Below are positions 9,677 to 17,894 of a DNA stretch of 64,000 bases, in pieces. The notes below the pieces were generated by a model that saw nothing but the letters and a program-made list of their open reading frames with translations, made no database searches and was not told the origin of the DNA. The translations under genes were made by a program, and so were the position numbers. This DNA comes from Paenibacillus sp. FSL R5-0517. Its GTDB lineage: Bacteria > Bacillota > Bacilli > Paenibacillales > Paenibacillaceae. Location of the stretch: positions 1,922,001 to 1,986,000 of the forward strand of contig NZ_CP150235.1 in the NCBI RefSeq assembly GCF_037974355.1, written 5' to 3'. Each line of letters opens with the position of its first letter. The first letter of the stretch is position 1.

Positions 9677-9713
9677 AGCGAATATTCATTGGAACGTTAA
9701 GGTGAAATGTAGA

Positions 9714-10073
9714 TTAACTTTTGGAGCTTCGTCCTGCATCAAAAGGGGTGGAAACCGGGATGAATAGATCGATAATCCCGATAACCAGCGCAGCGAGAAT
9801 GGCACCGAGCAGGCTGACTTCAACATGATCTACAACATATTGACCAAGCCAAATCACCAGTGCGCTAACGATAAATCCGACAATACCGCGACCAAACGGG
9901 TTGACCCTTTTGCCGAAGATACCTTCAACAATCCAGCCGAGCAGGGCAATGACGAGAGCAAGCAGCAGGGCGCTCCAGAAGCCACCAACGGCGAATCCGG
10001 GAACGATCCAGCTAACCACCATTAATACTATTGCGGCGATGATAAATCGCACGACATGTCCCAGGAAATTCAT
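9714..10073 (-). CDS. YvlD / phage-holin-superfamily-IV membrane protein
   Basis: The protein has 119 residues and four hydrophobic segments (about 7-25, 31-50, 60-78 and 86-104), with short loops containing NPFGRG and a C-terminal PVSTPFDAGRSSKS. This pattern fits the 'Mycobacterial 4 TMS phage holin' family that includes B. subtilis YvlD. No lysin or phage gene is near, so the holin name reflects homology rather than function. The start follows AAAAGGAGGT with good spacing. It diverges from mutS2. Confidence 0.8.
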   Translation of the reverse strand: MNFLGHVVRFIIAAIVLMVVSWIVPGFAVGGFWSALLLALVIALLGWIVEGIFGKRVNPFGRGIVGFIVSALVIWLGQYVVDHVEVSLLGAILAALVIGIIDLFIPVSTPFDAGRSSKS

Positions 10074-10260
10074 GGTGTTTACCTCCTTTTATTCGGATTG
10101 AACTGAGCAGGGCAACTCCAAGGGGATGGAGAGGTTGCACAATCCTGACACCTGTAGTTTGTGGTGCTATGGTTTAAGTTATGTGTGGAAGGATTCGTTA
10201 AATAGCGTAAGAAAGTTTCTTTCGTTATAATACAGATATAGTTTGGAAGGAGTTGTACAC

Positions 10261-12627
10261 TTGGACACGAAAATTTTACACACATTGGAATATCGCAAAA
10301 TTTTAAATACATTGCTTAGCTTTGCCCAGACGACCATGGGAAAAAAGAAAGCGGAGCAACTTGAACCAAGCAGTGAACTTGAAGAAGTGAAGCGGTTGCT
10401 GCAGCAAACCGATGAAGCCTTTACATTCGATCGCTTGAAAGGCTCCCCGTCGTTTGGGGGAATTGTAGATATTACAGCTTCCATCAAACGTGCTGAAATT
10501 GGAGGCACACTTAACCCTCACGAACTTTTGGGAATATCCAACACGACCTTTGCGGCGCGGCGATTGAAACGTCAGATTGGTACTTTGCATGAAGATGAGC
10601 CCATCGAATCTCTGTTCTATATCAGTGACCAATTGTCAGAGCAAAAAACGCTTGAGGATGCCATCAAAATCTGTATTGACGACAATGCAGAGGTTGCCGA
10701 CAGTGCAAGCGTAACGTTGGCTCAGATTCGTCGTGAGTTGCGAGGCGGTGAAGCGCGTATTCGCGAAAAGCTGGATTCCATGATTCGATCCTCTACTGTA
10801 TCCAAGATGTTGCAGGATCAGCTCATCACCATCAGAGGAGACCGTTTTGTTATTCCGGTAAAAGCTGAATATCGTTCGTACTTTGGCGGGATTGTGCACG
10901 ATCAGTCCGGTTCGGGTGCGACATTGTTCATTGAGCCGGAATCGATTGTAGCCATGAACAACAAATTACGCGAAACCCGGATTCGGGAAGAACGCGAAAT
11001 AGAGATTATTTTGCAGAAATTGACGGCACTTGTCAGTGAGCAGGGTGAATGGCTGCTGTATGATGTCGACTTGCTGGGATCGCTCGATTTTATCTTCTCC
11101 AAAGCACGTCTGGCTCGTGAACTGAAAGCAACATTACCACGCATGAATGACCGCGGGTTCCTCAAACTGAAGAAGGGCCGTCATCCATTGATACCGATCG
11201 AAAACGTAGTTCCAATCGACATAGAGCTGGGCAATGATTACACATCCATTATCGTGACAGGTCCCAATACGGGTGGTAAGACGGTAACGCTCAAAACGAT
11301 TGGATTGCTGAGCCTGATGGCGATGTCCGGTTTATTTGTTCCGGCTGAGGATGGCAGTCAGCTATGTGTATTTGATGCGATCTATGCAGACATTGGGGAC
11401 GAGCAGAGTATTGAGCAGAATCTGAGTACGTTCTCCAGTCATATGACGAACATCATTCGCATTCTGAAGAATATGACGCCGAAGAGTCTGGTATTGCTCG
11501 ATGAACTTGGAGCAGGAACAGACCCGGCTGAAGGGTCCGCACTGGCGATCTCCATGCTGGAGCATATGCACCGGACGGGATGTCGCATGGTTGCAACCAC
11601 CCACTACAGTGAACTGAAAGCATACGCTTATGAGCGTAAAGGTGTCATTAATGCCAGTATGGAATTTGACATTAACACATTGAGTCCAACCTATCGCCTT
11701 CTGGTAGGTGTACCTGGACGAAGTAATGCATTTGCCATTGCAGAGCGACTGGGACTGCCAGGTTACATTCTCGACTACGCCCGTGGCGAAGTGAAGGAAG
11801 AGGATCAACGGATTGAGCACATGATCGCTTCTCTGGAAGAGAACCGTCTTACAGCTGAACAAGAGCGTGAGAAGGCGGAGAGCTTGCGCCAGGACATGGA
11901 GAAATTACGCAGTCGTCATCAGGCGGAACTGGAGAAGCTGGAACAGCAGCGTGATCGCCGGATTGAAAAAGCAGAAGAAGATGCACGCAGCATTGTGGAC
12001 AAGGCACGCGCGGAAGCGGAGAAGATTATAGCAGATCTTCGCCTGTTGGCTATGGAGGAAGGTGCTTCCGTGAAGGAGCACAAACTCATTGCTGCCCGCA
12101 AACAACTGGACGAGGCTGAACCGGAGAAACGCAGGAAAACGGTCAAGAAGACGGCAACAGCGCCGAAGACTCGTGCCATCGGTCCTGGTGATGAAGTGCT
12201 TGTCTACAGTTTGAATCAAAAAGGCCATGTTGTAGAGATGTCGGGCAGTAAAGACGCTATGGTACAATTGGGGATTATGAAAATGAAAGTATCCCTGGAT
12301 GACCTGGAACTACAACAATCGGCTCCAGCAGCCAAACCGAAGCAAAAACCGGTAACCGGTATGAAACGCACACGTGATGACAATGTGAAAAGTGAATTGG
12401 ATCTGCGTGGCACCAACCTGGAAGAAGCCCTGATGGAGACAGACCGATTCATTGATGAAGCTTTCCTTGCCAACCTGGGCCAAGTTTATATTATTCACGG
12501 TAAAGGTACTGGAATTTTACGTTCCGGTATTCAGGATTACCTGCGTAAGCATAAACATATTAAAAGTTACCGGCTGGGCAATTACGGAGAAGGCGGGAAC
12601 GGTGTGACCGTCGCAGAATTGGAATAG
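10261..12627 (+). CDS. mutS2: MutS2 endonuclease / ribosome-collision ATPase
   Basis: The protein has 788 residues. After a core/lever region comes the MutS-type ATPase with Walker A GPNTGGKT (about 334-341) and Walker B LLDELGAGTDP. A long charged coiled coil follows and then a C-terminal Smr domain (SELDLRGTNLEEAL..., IIHGKGTGILR). MutS2 lacks the mismatch-binding domain; family members act in recombination control and in splitting collided ribosomes. The start is the TTG at 10261 following GGAAGGAG; an upstream in-frame TTG at 10243 overlaps that site. The expected cvpA and polX of Bacillus are absent here and are replaced by the two minus-strand genes. Confidence 0.95.
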   Translation: MDTKILHTLEYRKILNTLLSFAQTTMGKKKAEQLEPSSELEEVKRLLQQTDEAFTFDRLKGSPSFGGIVDITASIKRAEIGGTLNPHELLGISNTTFAARRLKRQIGTLHEDEPIESLFYISDQLSEQKTLEDAIKICIDDNAEVADSASVTLAQIRRELRGGEARIREKLDSMIRSSTVSKMLQDQLITIRGDRFVIPVKAEYRSYFGGIVHDQSGSGATLFIEPESIVAMNNKLRETRIREEREIEIILQKLTALVSEQGEWLLYDVDLLGSLDFIFSKARLARELKATLPRMNDRGFLKLKKGRHPLIPIENVVPIDIELGNDYTSIIVTGPNTGGKTVTLKTIGLLSLMAMSGLFVPAEDGSQLCVFDAIYADIGDEQSIEQNLSTFSSHMTNIIRILKNMTPKSLVLLDELGAGTDPAEGSALAISMLEHMHRTGCRMVATTHYSELKAYAYERKGVINASMEFDINTLSPTYRLLVGVPGRSNAFAIAERLGLPGYILDYARGEVKEEDQRIEHMIASLEENRLTAEQEREKAESLRQDMEKLRSRHQAELEKLEQQRDRRIEKAEEDARSIVDKARAEAEKIIADLRLLAMEEGASVKEHKLIAARKQLDEAEPEKRRKTVKKTATAPKTRAIGPGDEVLVYSLNQKGHVVEMSGSKDAMVQLGIMKMKVSLDDLELQQSAPAAKPKQKPVTGMKRTRDDNVKSELDLRGTNLEEALMETDRFIDEAFLANLGQVYIIHGKGTGILRSGIQDYLRKHKHIKSYRLGNYGEGGNGVTVAELE

Positions 12628-12649
12628 CCGGTCCATGAATCAATGATAT

Positions 12650-12678
12650 TCTGCGACCTTATTCATGAAGGTCGCAGA
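12650..12678 (+). other. perfect 11-bp hairpin just ahead of the DUF350 gene ribosome binding site
   Basis: TCTGCGACCTT/AAGGTCGCAGA enclose ATTCATG. No T-run follows, so it is not a simple terminator. It ends about two bases before GGGGAGAGGGG, which serves the next gene, and could stabilise mRNA or affect translation. Confidence 0.6.
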
Positions 12679-12698
12679 TGGGGAGAGGGGAACGGTGC

Positions 12699-13118
12699 GT
12701 GATAAAAAGCATTGACCAATTGCTGTCTCATCCTTTGGGGATGGTACTCGGTTTTTTCTCGGTAGCGATTATGGAGCTGCTTGTATTTCTGGCTTGCTTC
12801 GAACTGGTGACCAAGTATAAATGCTGGACGGAGATCAAGAAGGGCAATGTGGCGGTTGCGATGGCTACAGGAGGCAAGATCTTTGGGATCTGCAACGTAC
12901 TGCGGTTCTGTATACAAGCCAAGTCTTCGGTATATGAAGCCATGACATGGTCTTTTGTTGGGTTTGTTCTTCTGCTTACCGCCTATTTTTTGTTCGAATT
13001 CCTGACACCCGTGTTCTCCATTGATAAGGAGATCGAAGCGGATAACCGAGCTGTCGGATTGATATCCATGATTATTTCAGTCTCGCTGTCGTTTGTTATT
13101 GGCGCGAGCATTATCTAG
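12699..13118 (+). CDS. DUF350 family membrane protein
   Basis: The protein has 139 residues and about four transmembrane helices (about 13-36, 48-66, 78-103 and 115-138), with the loop FSIDKEIEADNRAVG typical of DUF350 (YjfL-like) proteins. Function is unknown. Start GTG 12699 is eight bases after GGGGAGAGGGG. It is the first of three closely spaced genes, followed 11 bp later by a 26-residue membrane peptide and then a zinc-ribbon protein, which suggests one operon. Confidence 0.8.
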   Translation: MIKSIDQLLSHPLGMVLGFFSVAIMELLVFLACFELVTKYKCWTEIKKGNVAVAMATGGKIFGICNVLRFCIQAKSSVYEAMTWSFVGFVLLLTAYFLFEFLTPVFSIDKEIEADNRAVGLISMIISVSLSFVIGASII

Positions 13119-13129
13119 GGGGAACGGTC

Positions 13130-13210
13130 ATGAAGATATTGATACGGATTCTGTTTGCGGCATCGATCGTGTTTTTTGCCATCGGTGTGATCTATGTGAT
13201 GAATACATGA
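13130..13210 (+). CDS. 26-residue single-span membrane peptide
   Basis: The reading frame begins ATG at 13130 and ends TGA at 13208-13210. It encodes MKILIRILFAASIVFFAIGV followed by IYVMNT. Two positive charges sit at the N-terminus ahead of one hydrophobic helix. GGGGGAACGG lies just upstream. It fills the space between the DUF350 gene and the zinc-ribbon gene with no overlap. It may be a small subunit or partner of the DUF350 protein. I do not recognise a family. Confidence 0.6.
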   Translation: MKILIRILFAASIVFFAIGVIYVMNT

Positions 13211-13238
13211 TGAGATGAAAGAGAAAGGTTGATTGAAT

Positions 13239-13805
13239 ATGGAAACAACAATATGCCCTTGGTGTCAAACGGAAATTGTATGGGATGAGGAACTTGGCCC
13301 TGAAGAGGAGTGTCCATACTGCCACAATGAATTGAAGGGATATCGAACGCTCAACATTAACATTGGTGATGAAGAGAACGATGATGCAGAGGACGACATC
13401 TATGATGTGGATGATGTAAAAGATGAGGAACAGACTACGGATCTTACAGATCTGTGGGGGGATGAAGTTGAACTCAAATTGCCGGAGCTGCGAACGTTGA
13501 CCAAATATGCCGATGAGGGTAATGACCTCATTCAGTATGAACAAGGTGTTCAGAAGCAACTTGATCATCAGGAAGAAGTGCCTGAGTGCCCGAATTGCCG
13601 GGAATTCATGATTCTCGCAGGTACACAAGCTGCAACGCAGGATAATTTCATGCCAGTTGCTAACGCAGTTTCAGGCGAAGGGGCGCTATTGTCACCTCCT
13701 TTTAAGGTGCTGACCTATATATGCTCGGGATGTTTCCAAGTTCAATACAGTCTGTCTGAGGATGACCGTCTGCGTCTGATTCAGAACCTGAGTGCGCAAG
13801 AGTAA
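13239..13805 (+). CDS. double zinc-ribbon protein of unknown function
   Basis: The protein has 188 residues. The N-terminal ribbon has CPWC and CPYC, and the C-terminal ribbon has CPNC and CSGC. Between them is a very acidic stretch (INIGDEENDDAEDDIYDVDD). It is soluble with no signal. I do not know its function; a zinc-ribbon adaptor is a guess. ATG 13239 is used because AGAAAGG lies about ten bases before it; an in-frame TTG at 13233 is less likely. It ends the DUF350 cluster. Confidence 0.75.
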   Translation: METTICPWCQTEIVWDEELGPEEECPYCHNELKGYRTLNINIGDEENDDAEDDIYDVDDVKDEEQTTDLTDLWGDEVELKLPELRTLTKYADEGNDLIQYEQGVQKQLDHQEEVPECPNCREFMILAGTQAATQDNFMPVANAVSGEGALLSPPFKVLTYICSGCFQVQYSLSEDDRLRLIQNLSAQE

Positions 13806-13936
13806 GCTTCACGTAGATACGAACCACAATTTCAAAGCAATCCTGAAGATTCATCATGTTTTCCTCTTGCTTGGGGCACGTTAACCCTAAGACCTACCTG
13901 TACACAGTTCACTTCAGGTGGATGAAGGAGGAGCAG

Positions 13937-15151
13937 ATGAAGATTACTTTAGGCCGACAATCCATTCTGCTTTTGGGCGTGAATGGATTGTTTGCGTTAG
14001 CCGGAGCACTGTCGGGAACCTTTTTGAATGTGTTTCTGTGGAAAAGCCGCCCGGATTATGCCATGTTGGGATGGTTCACTCTCAGCCAGCAACTGACCAT
14101 TGGACTGACATTCTGGCTTGCTGGCAAATGGGTCAAGGAACACAATAAAATGAGTGCACTTCGACTAGGTACTGCGCTGTCCGGCATATTTTATATGATC
14201 GTCCTCTGGGCTGGCTCCAAAGCAGTAGACTGGATATGGCCATTGGGTATTCTATTAGGTTGTTCACTGGGGCTGTTCTGGATCGCATTTAATGTTGTGT
14301 ATTTTGAAATAACGGATCGGGAAAACAGGGATCTATTCAATGGCTGGGTCGGGTTACTTGGCTCGATGACCGGAATTATAGGTCCGTGGTTCTCCGGTCT
14401 GATTATTACTCGCATGACAGACAACACAGGATATCGGCTCATCTTTACGGTATCACTCGTCATTTATGTCATAGCGGTAGTCTTCAGTTTTTTTCTGAAA
14501 AAAAGAAAGGTGAGCGGTACATACCGCTGGTCTGAACCCTGGATACAGCTGTCCAAACCGAATAGTCCCTGGAGGACCTTAGCCTTGGGGTTATTCGCTC
14601 AGGGCGCACGGGAAGGTGTCTTTGCCTTCCTGATTGCACTGTTAGTATATTTGGCCACAGCACAGGAGTACAAATTGGGGCAGTTTTCACTCATCACTTC
14701 AGCTGTGGCACTCCTAAGTTATTGGACAGCCGGGAAGTGGTTCAAACCACAGTTCAGATCGAAAGGCATGTTCATCGGGGCCCTCATTCTGCTCGTTGTG
14801 CTGCTTCCTCTTCTCTGGAAAGTGACCTATGGTACATTGTTAATCATGGGAATTGGGAGTGCTGTTGCGATGCCGTTGTATGTACTTCCAATGATATCAG
14901 CGGGATTCGACATGATGGGCACCAGTGGCGAAAATGTGGAGAAAAGGGTTGAACTTGTCGTTTTGAGAGAATTATGCCTGATGCTTGGCAGACTATTTGG
15001 ATTGGCCATATTCATTGTGACGGTCATAAATGCTCCGTCTCTACACATGTTAACATGGCTTATTATTATCCTTGGTGCTTCTCCACTTATCGGATGGATC
15101 TTCATGCGCAAATTATTGAACCGAACGGAGGGGCAAGAGCCTGCGGCTTAG
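13937..15151 (+). CDS. MFS transporter
   Basis: The protein has 404 residues and about twelve transmembrane segments, starting MKITLGRQSILLLGVNGLF. A basic central loop (KKRKVSG) separates the two six-helix halves, as in the major facilitator superfamily. Substrate cannot be told from sequence. AAGGAGG at 13925-13931 fixes the ATG at 13937; the frame runs back to 13856 without a site. Spacer 13806-13936 shows no other gene. It is convergent with the FAD oxidoreductase. Confidence 0.85.
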   Translation: MKITLGRQSILLLGVNGLFALAGALSGTFLNVFLWKSRPDYAMLGWFTLSQQLTIGLTFWLAGKWVKEHNKMSALRLGTALSGIFYMIVLWAGSKAVDWIWPLGILLGCSLGLFWIAFNVVYFEITDRENRDLFNGWVGLLGSMTGIIGPWFSGLIITRMTDNTGYRLIFTVSLVIYVIAVVFSFFLKKRKVSGTYRWSEPWIQLSKPNSPWRTLALGLFAQGAREGVFAFLIALLVYLATAQEYKLGQFSLITSAVALLSYWTAGKWFKPQFRSKGMFIGALILLVVLLPLLWKVTYGTLLIMGIGSAVAMPLYVLPMISAGFDMMGTSGENVEKRVELVVLRELCLMLGRLFGLAIFIVTVINAPSLHMLTWLIIILGASPLIGWIFMRKLLNRTEGQEPAA

Positions 15152-15170
15152 CAGGTCTCGAAATACAAAC

Positions 15171-15226
15171 AGGGTACAGCGACAGGAAAGAGAACTTTCC
15201 GTGTGCTGTACCCTATTTGTATTGAT
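15171..15226. terminator. bidirectional terminator between MFS and FAD oxidoreductase genes
   Basis: AGGGTACAGC and GCTGTACCCT arms enclose GACAGGAAAGAGAACTTTCC, which itself contains AAAG/CTTT pairs. T-rich sequence follows on the plus strand. Confidence 0.72.
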
Positions 15227-15237
15227 TTGTTTTCCTG

Positions 15238-16458
15238 TTACACAGGAGATGGTTTACTTGTGCGTGTGAGTGAGAACAGATCCATATCAGGATTCTGTTT
15301 GCCGGCAATGGCATCCACAATTAAGGAAGCAGCAATCATGCTGTATACGGTCCCGTTACCTCCGTATCCTTCTACAAAATATGAATGCGGATAATCGGGA
15401 TGGGTACCAATCAGAGGGAGACCATCATTCGTATTACCAAACACGGCACCCCAGGCATAATCGACTTCAAGATCATCTAAAGGGAAATAGGAACGTACCT
15501 CTTCCAGGAGTGTATCTCCCCGGTGTTTTGCCCGTATTTCACGTTGATCCTCCCGAGGTATTTCTTCATCCAAACCGCCTGCGATGATTCTTCCGTCGGG
15601 TGTTGTTCGCATATACAAATAGGGGCGTGCCGTCTCCCAAATCATGCTGTGTTCAGACCATTCACTAAGATCAGACAATGGTTTGGTAGCAATCGCATAA
15701 GTCGTTTTCAGATAGGCTCCACGATCCTTTTTGATGTCCTGTGTCTCGTAACCGGCAGCAAATATAACCTTCTTGGCACGGATTTTACCGTTGGAAGTGT
15801 GACATAATACACCTTCTTCATCGTACTCACAGTGTATCATCTCCGTCTGGCCATAAATTCGAGCGCCATGATTATTTGCGGATTCAAACAAGGCATGAAC
15901 AAAACGATAGGGGTTCACTTCTGCATCTCCCATCGTGTATAGGGCAGCGGGTTTACTGAAAGGAAAATGCTTGCTTATTTTGTCAGCATCCCATAATTCA
16001 GCTTCAAAACCATAACGTTTCAGCGTCTCGTATTCTTCCTTCAGTAGAGTTACATCATCTTCGCTACTTGCAAAACAAAGACTTGTTCGAGGGATAAACC
16101 AAGGGTCTGTATCTAAACTGTCTGCAATTTGAGCAAGCTGTTTCATGGCCTCACGACATAGCTCATAAAAGCGTACGCCTGTCGCTTCACCAAAAGTATG
16201 GATACATGAGGTTAGTGTTTTGTCATTGGTATATTGTAAAAGACCTGTATTGGCAGAACTGCTGCCGTGGGCAATATCTCTCTTGTCAATGACAACGGTA
16301 TTAATACCCTGCTCCGTGAGTAGTTTAGATGTCAATGCGCCCCCCATGCCTCCACCAATGATGAGGCAGTCACAAGAGATGTCTTCTTGCAGAGCAGAAT
16401 AATCAAATGTTGCATTAAAAGTGGAGGGCCAAAAAGGTGTGCCATAGACCAAATCCAT
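15238..16458 (-). CDS. FAD-dependent oxidoreductase (DAO family)
   Basis: The protein has 406 residues. Near the N-terminus is the dinucleotide-binding motif DCLIIGGGMGGALTSKLL followed by VVIDKRDIAHGSSSANTGLL, typical of glycine/D-amino-acid oxidase (DadA/ThiO-like) flavoproteins. The C-terminal FAD contact is YFVEGYGGNGTVYSMIAA. Substrate is unknown; an amine or amino acid is likely. Start ATG 16458 is preceded by AAAGGAG; the longer frame from 16557 overlaps the divergent coat gene. Confidence 0.85.
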   Translation of the reverse strand: MDLVYGTPFWPSTFNATFDYSALQEDISCDCLIIGGGMGGALTSKLLTEQGINTVVIDKRDIAHGSSSANTGLLQYTNDKTLTSCIHTFGEATGVRFYELCREAMKQLAQIADSLDTDPWFIPRTSLCFASSEDDVTLLKEEYETLKRYGFEAELWDADKISKHFPFSKPAALYTMGDAEVNPYRFVHALFESANNHGARIYGQTEMIHCEYDEEGVLCHTSNGKIRAKKVIFAAGYETQDIKKDRGAYLKTTYAIATKPLSDLSEWSEHSMIWETARPYLYMRTTPDGRIIAGGLDEEIPREDQREIRAKHRGDTLLEEVRSYFPLDDLEVDYAWGAVFGNTNDGLPLIGTHPDYPHSYFVEGYGGNGTVYSMIAASLIVDAIAGKQNPDMDLFSLTRTSKPSPV

Positions 16459-16502
16459 TAGAAACATCTCCTTTACGAATTCAATTTGTATACTTTTGTG
16501 TG

Positions 16503-16532
16503 ACCGGGTTAACAATAATTGCGCATAAACTA
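16503..16532 (+). promoter_or_regulatory. SigmaK-like promoter for the coat-type genes
   Basis: CATAAACTA at 16524-16532 fits the SigmaK -10 pattern CATANNNTA. An ACC at 16503-16505 is a partial -35, with spacing of about 18. This suggests late mother-cell expression. Confidence 0.5.
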
Positions 16533-16555
16533 TATGCCGAGGAGGCCAGCGAAAC

Positions 16556-16789
16556 ATGCAGAATCATACGATGCAAGCACTGAGTCCCAAGGAATTAAAC
16601 TATATTGCGGACTCGATCACCAATGAAGAACTGCTGATTAAGCAGTGTGCAGCAACAGCTTCCATCACACATAATCCACAAATTCAACAGGCACTGAATC
16701 ACTATGTTCGCTCACATGAACAGCATCTGAACACGCTTGTCAATGCGCTTCAGCAACATCAGTCACTTGCCCCGACACAAGCTCAGTAA
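16556..16789 (+). CDS. small helical spore-coat-type protein
   Basis: The protein has 77 residues and is mostly helical, with LSPKELNYIADSITNEELLIKQC and HEQHLNTLVNALQQHQ resembling the ferritin-like/CotF helix pairs of Bacillales coat proteins. GGAGG at 16541-16545 is ten bases before the ATG. It sits 35 bp ahead of a CotF-domain gene and behind a SigmaK-like promoter, so a sporulation role is inferred. Identity is not certain. Confidence 0.65.
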   Translation: MQNHTMQALSPKELNYIADSITNEELLIKQCAATASITHNPQIQQALNHYVRSHEQHLNTLVNALQQHQSLAPTQAQ

Positions 16790-16824
16790 TTGAAGACTAT
16801 TCTAACTGTATAGGAGGAGAATAC

Positions 16825-17220
16825 ATGTATTCACAATCTTTATCATCTAATGGCTCTTTTATGCAAGAGCAAGATCTGCTGAAGTCTATTCTTGCAGATT
16901 TGAGACGAACCTCGCGCGAATATACGACTGCGACTACGGAAGCATCCTGCCCGATGACACGTCGAATGTTCACCGATTTAACGAATGATACTCTGAGATT
17001 GCAAGGAGAGCTGTTCAATCTGATGCAGCAAAACAACATGTATTCTGTGTCGGCCAAAGCACTCCGTCAGGATGTGGACAAGCAGCTCCAGTCTGCACAA
17101 CAGGCCCAACAGAAGTGTCAGCAATTCATTCAGGAAAAGAATACGCAGAACAGCTCGTACAGCCAAGCTCCTAATGTTCCTCAGCATCAGCCGAATTACG
17201 GTAACCCTTATTACATGTAA
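16825..17220 (+). CDS. CotF-family spore coat protein
   Basis: The protein has 131 residues. The CotF-type helical core (MQEQDLLKSILADLRRTSREY, then CPMTRRMFTDLTNDTLRLQGELFNLM) is followed by a Gln-rich helix and a flexible Pro/Asn/Gln/Tyr tail ending YGNPYYM. The gene is in tandem with the preceding coat-type gene, with AGGAGGAG just before the ATG. It likely joins the spore coat. Confidence 0.82.
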   Translation: MYSQSLSSNGSFMQEQDLLKSILADLRRTSREYTTATTEASCPMTRRMFTDLTNDTLRLQGELFNLMQQNNMYSVSAKALRQDVDKQLQSAQQAQQKCQQFIQEKNTQNSSYSQAPNVPQHQPNYGNPYYM

Positions 17221-17266
17221 CCTTTGCAAAAGGGGTTTGAAGCACCTAACATTCCAGGACCATACC

Positions 17267-17301
17267 ACCGCCTGCCCGAATTCAGGGCAGGCGGTCTTTT
17301 G
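17267..17301 (+). terminator. terminator after the coat genes
   Basis: CCGCCTGCCC-GAATTCA-GGGCAGGCGG is a perfect 10-bp stem followed by TCTTTTG. Confidence 0.88.
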
Positions 17302-17380
17302 TCTATGCATCAACGTTAAATTCATGTAATATAAGTATTAATTCATTTTCAGGAACCTGTATGACGCTGGAGGGAAAACC

Positions 17381-17881
17381 ATGAAAGATTTGAACGATCT
17401 GCAATTAAAAGTTCTGGATCTGTTGAAGGAAGACGCGAGAAGGACTCCCACACTGCTGTCGACGCTGCTGGGGGAGTCGGAAGACAAGATCAAAAATGCG
17501 GTGGCACAGCTTGAACAAGACCACGTCATCGTGAAATACGCAACCGTCGTGAACTGGAGCAAAATAGATGATGAAAAAGTAACCGCCCTGATTGAGGTTC
17601 AGATCACGCCGGAGCGTGGTCGTGGCTTTGAAGGGATTGCCGAGCGCATTTATCTCTATCCGCAAGTGAAATCCGTATATCTCATGTCAGGTGCATACGA
17701 TCTGCTCGTTGAAGTGGAAGGTGGCAACCTGCGTGAAGTCGCTAATTTTGTGTCGGAGAAACTGTCTCCGATAGACTCTGTACTTTCAACCAAAACGAAT
17801 TTTATACTTAAAAAATATAAGCAGGACGGGATTATCTTTGAAGACCATCAAGAAGACAACCGTCTCATGATCTCGCCGTAA
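17381..17881 (+). CDS. alaR: Lrp/AsnC family regulator (AlaR/YugG-like)
   Basis: The protein has 166 residues. An N-terminal winged helix-turn-helix (DLNDLQLKVLDLLKEDARRT...) is followed by the RAM ligand-binding domain (VTALIEVQITPERGRGFEGIAERI, VYLMSGAYDLLVEVEGG). GGAGGG precedes the ATG. It lies 13 bp upstream of an aminotransferase, the same pair as yugG-yugH (alaR-alaT) of B. subtilis, so it probably controls that gene in response to an amino acid. The gene symbol rests on this synteny. Confidence 0.85.
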   Translation: MKDLNDLQLKVLDLLKEDARRTPTLLSTLLGESEDKIKNAVAQLEQDHVIVKYATVVNWSKIDDEKVTALIEVQITPERGRGFEGIAERIYLYPQVKSVYLMSGAYDLLVEVEGGNLREVANFVSEKLSPIDSVLSTKTNFILKKYKQDGIIFEDHQEDNRLMISP

Positions 17882-17894
17882 AGGAAGATGTGTC

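Noticed and set aside
9714..10073. Prophage lysis gene
   Set aside because: The holin-superfamily name is by fold. No lysin, capsid or integrase genes are near, and the protein matches the chromosomal YvlD type.
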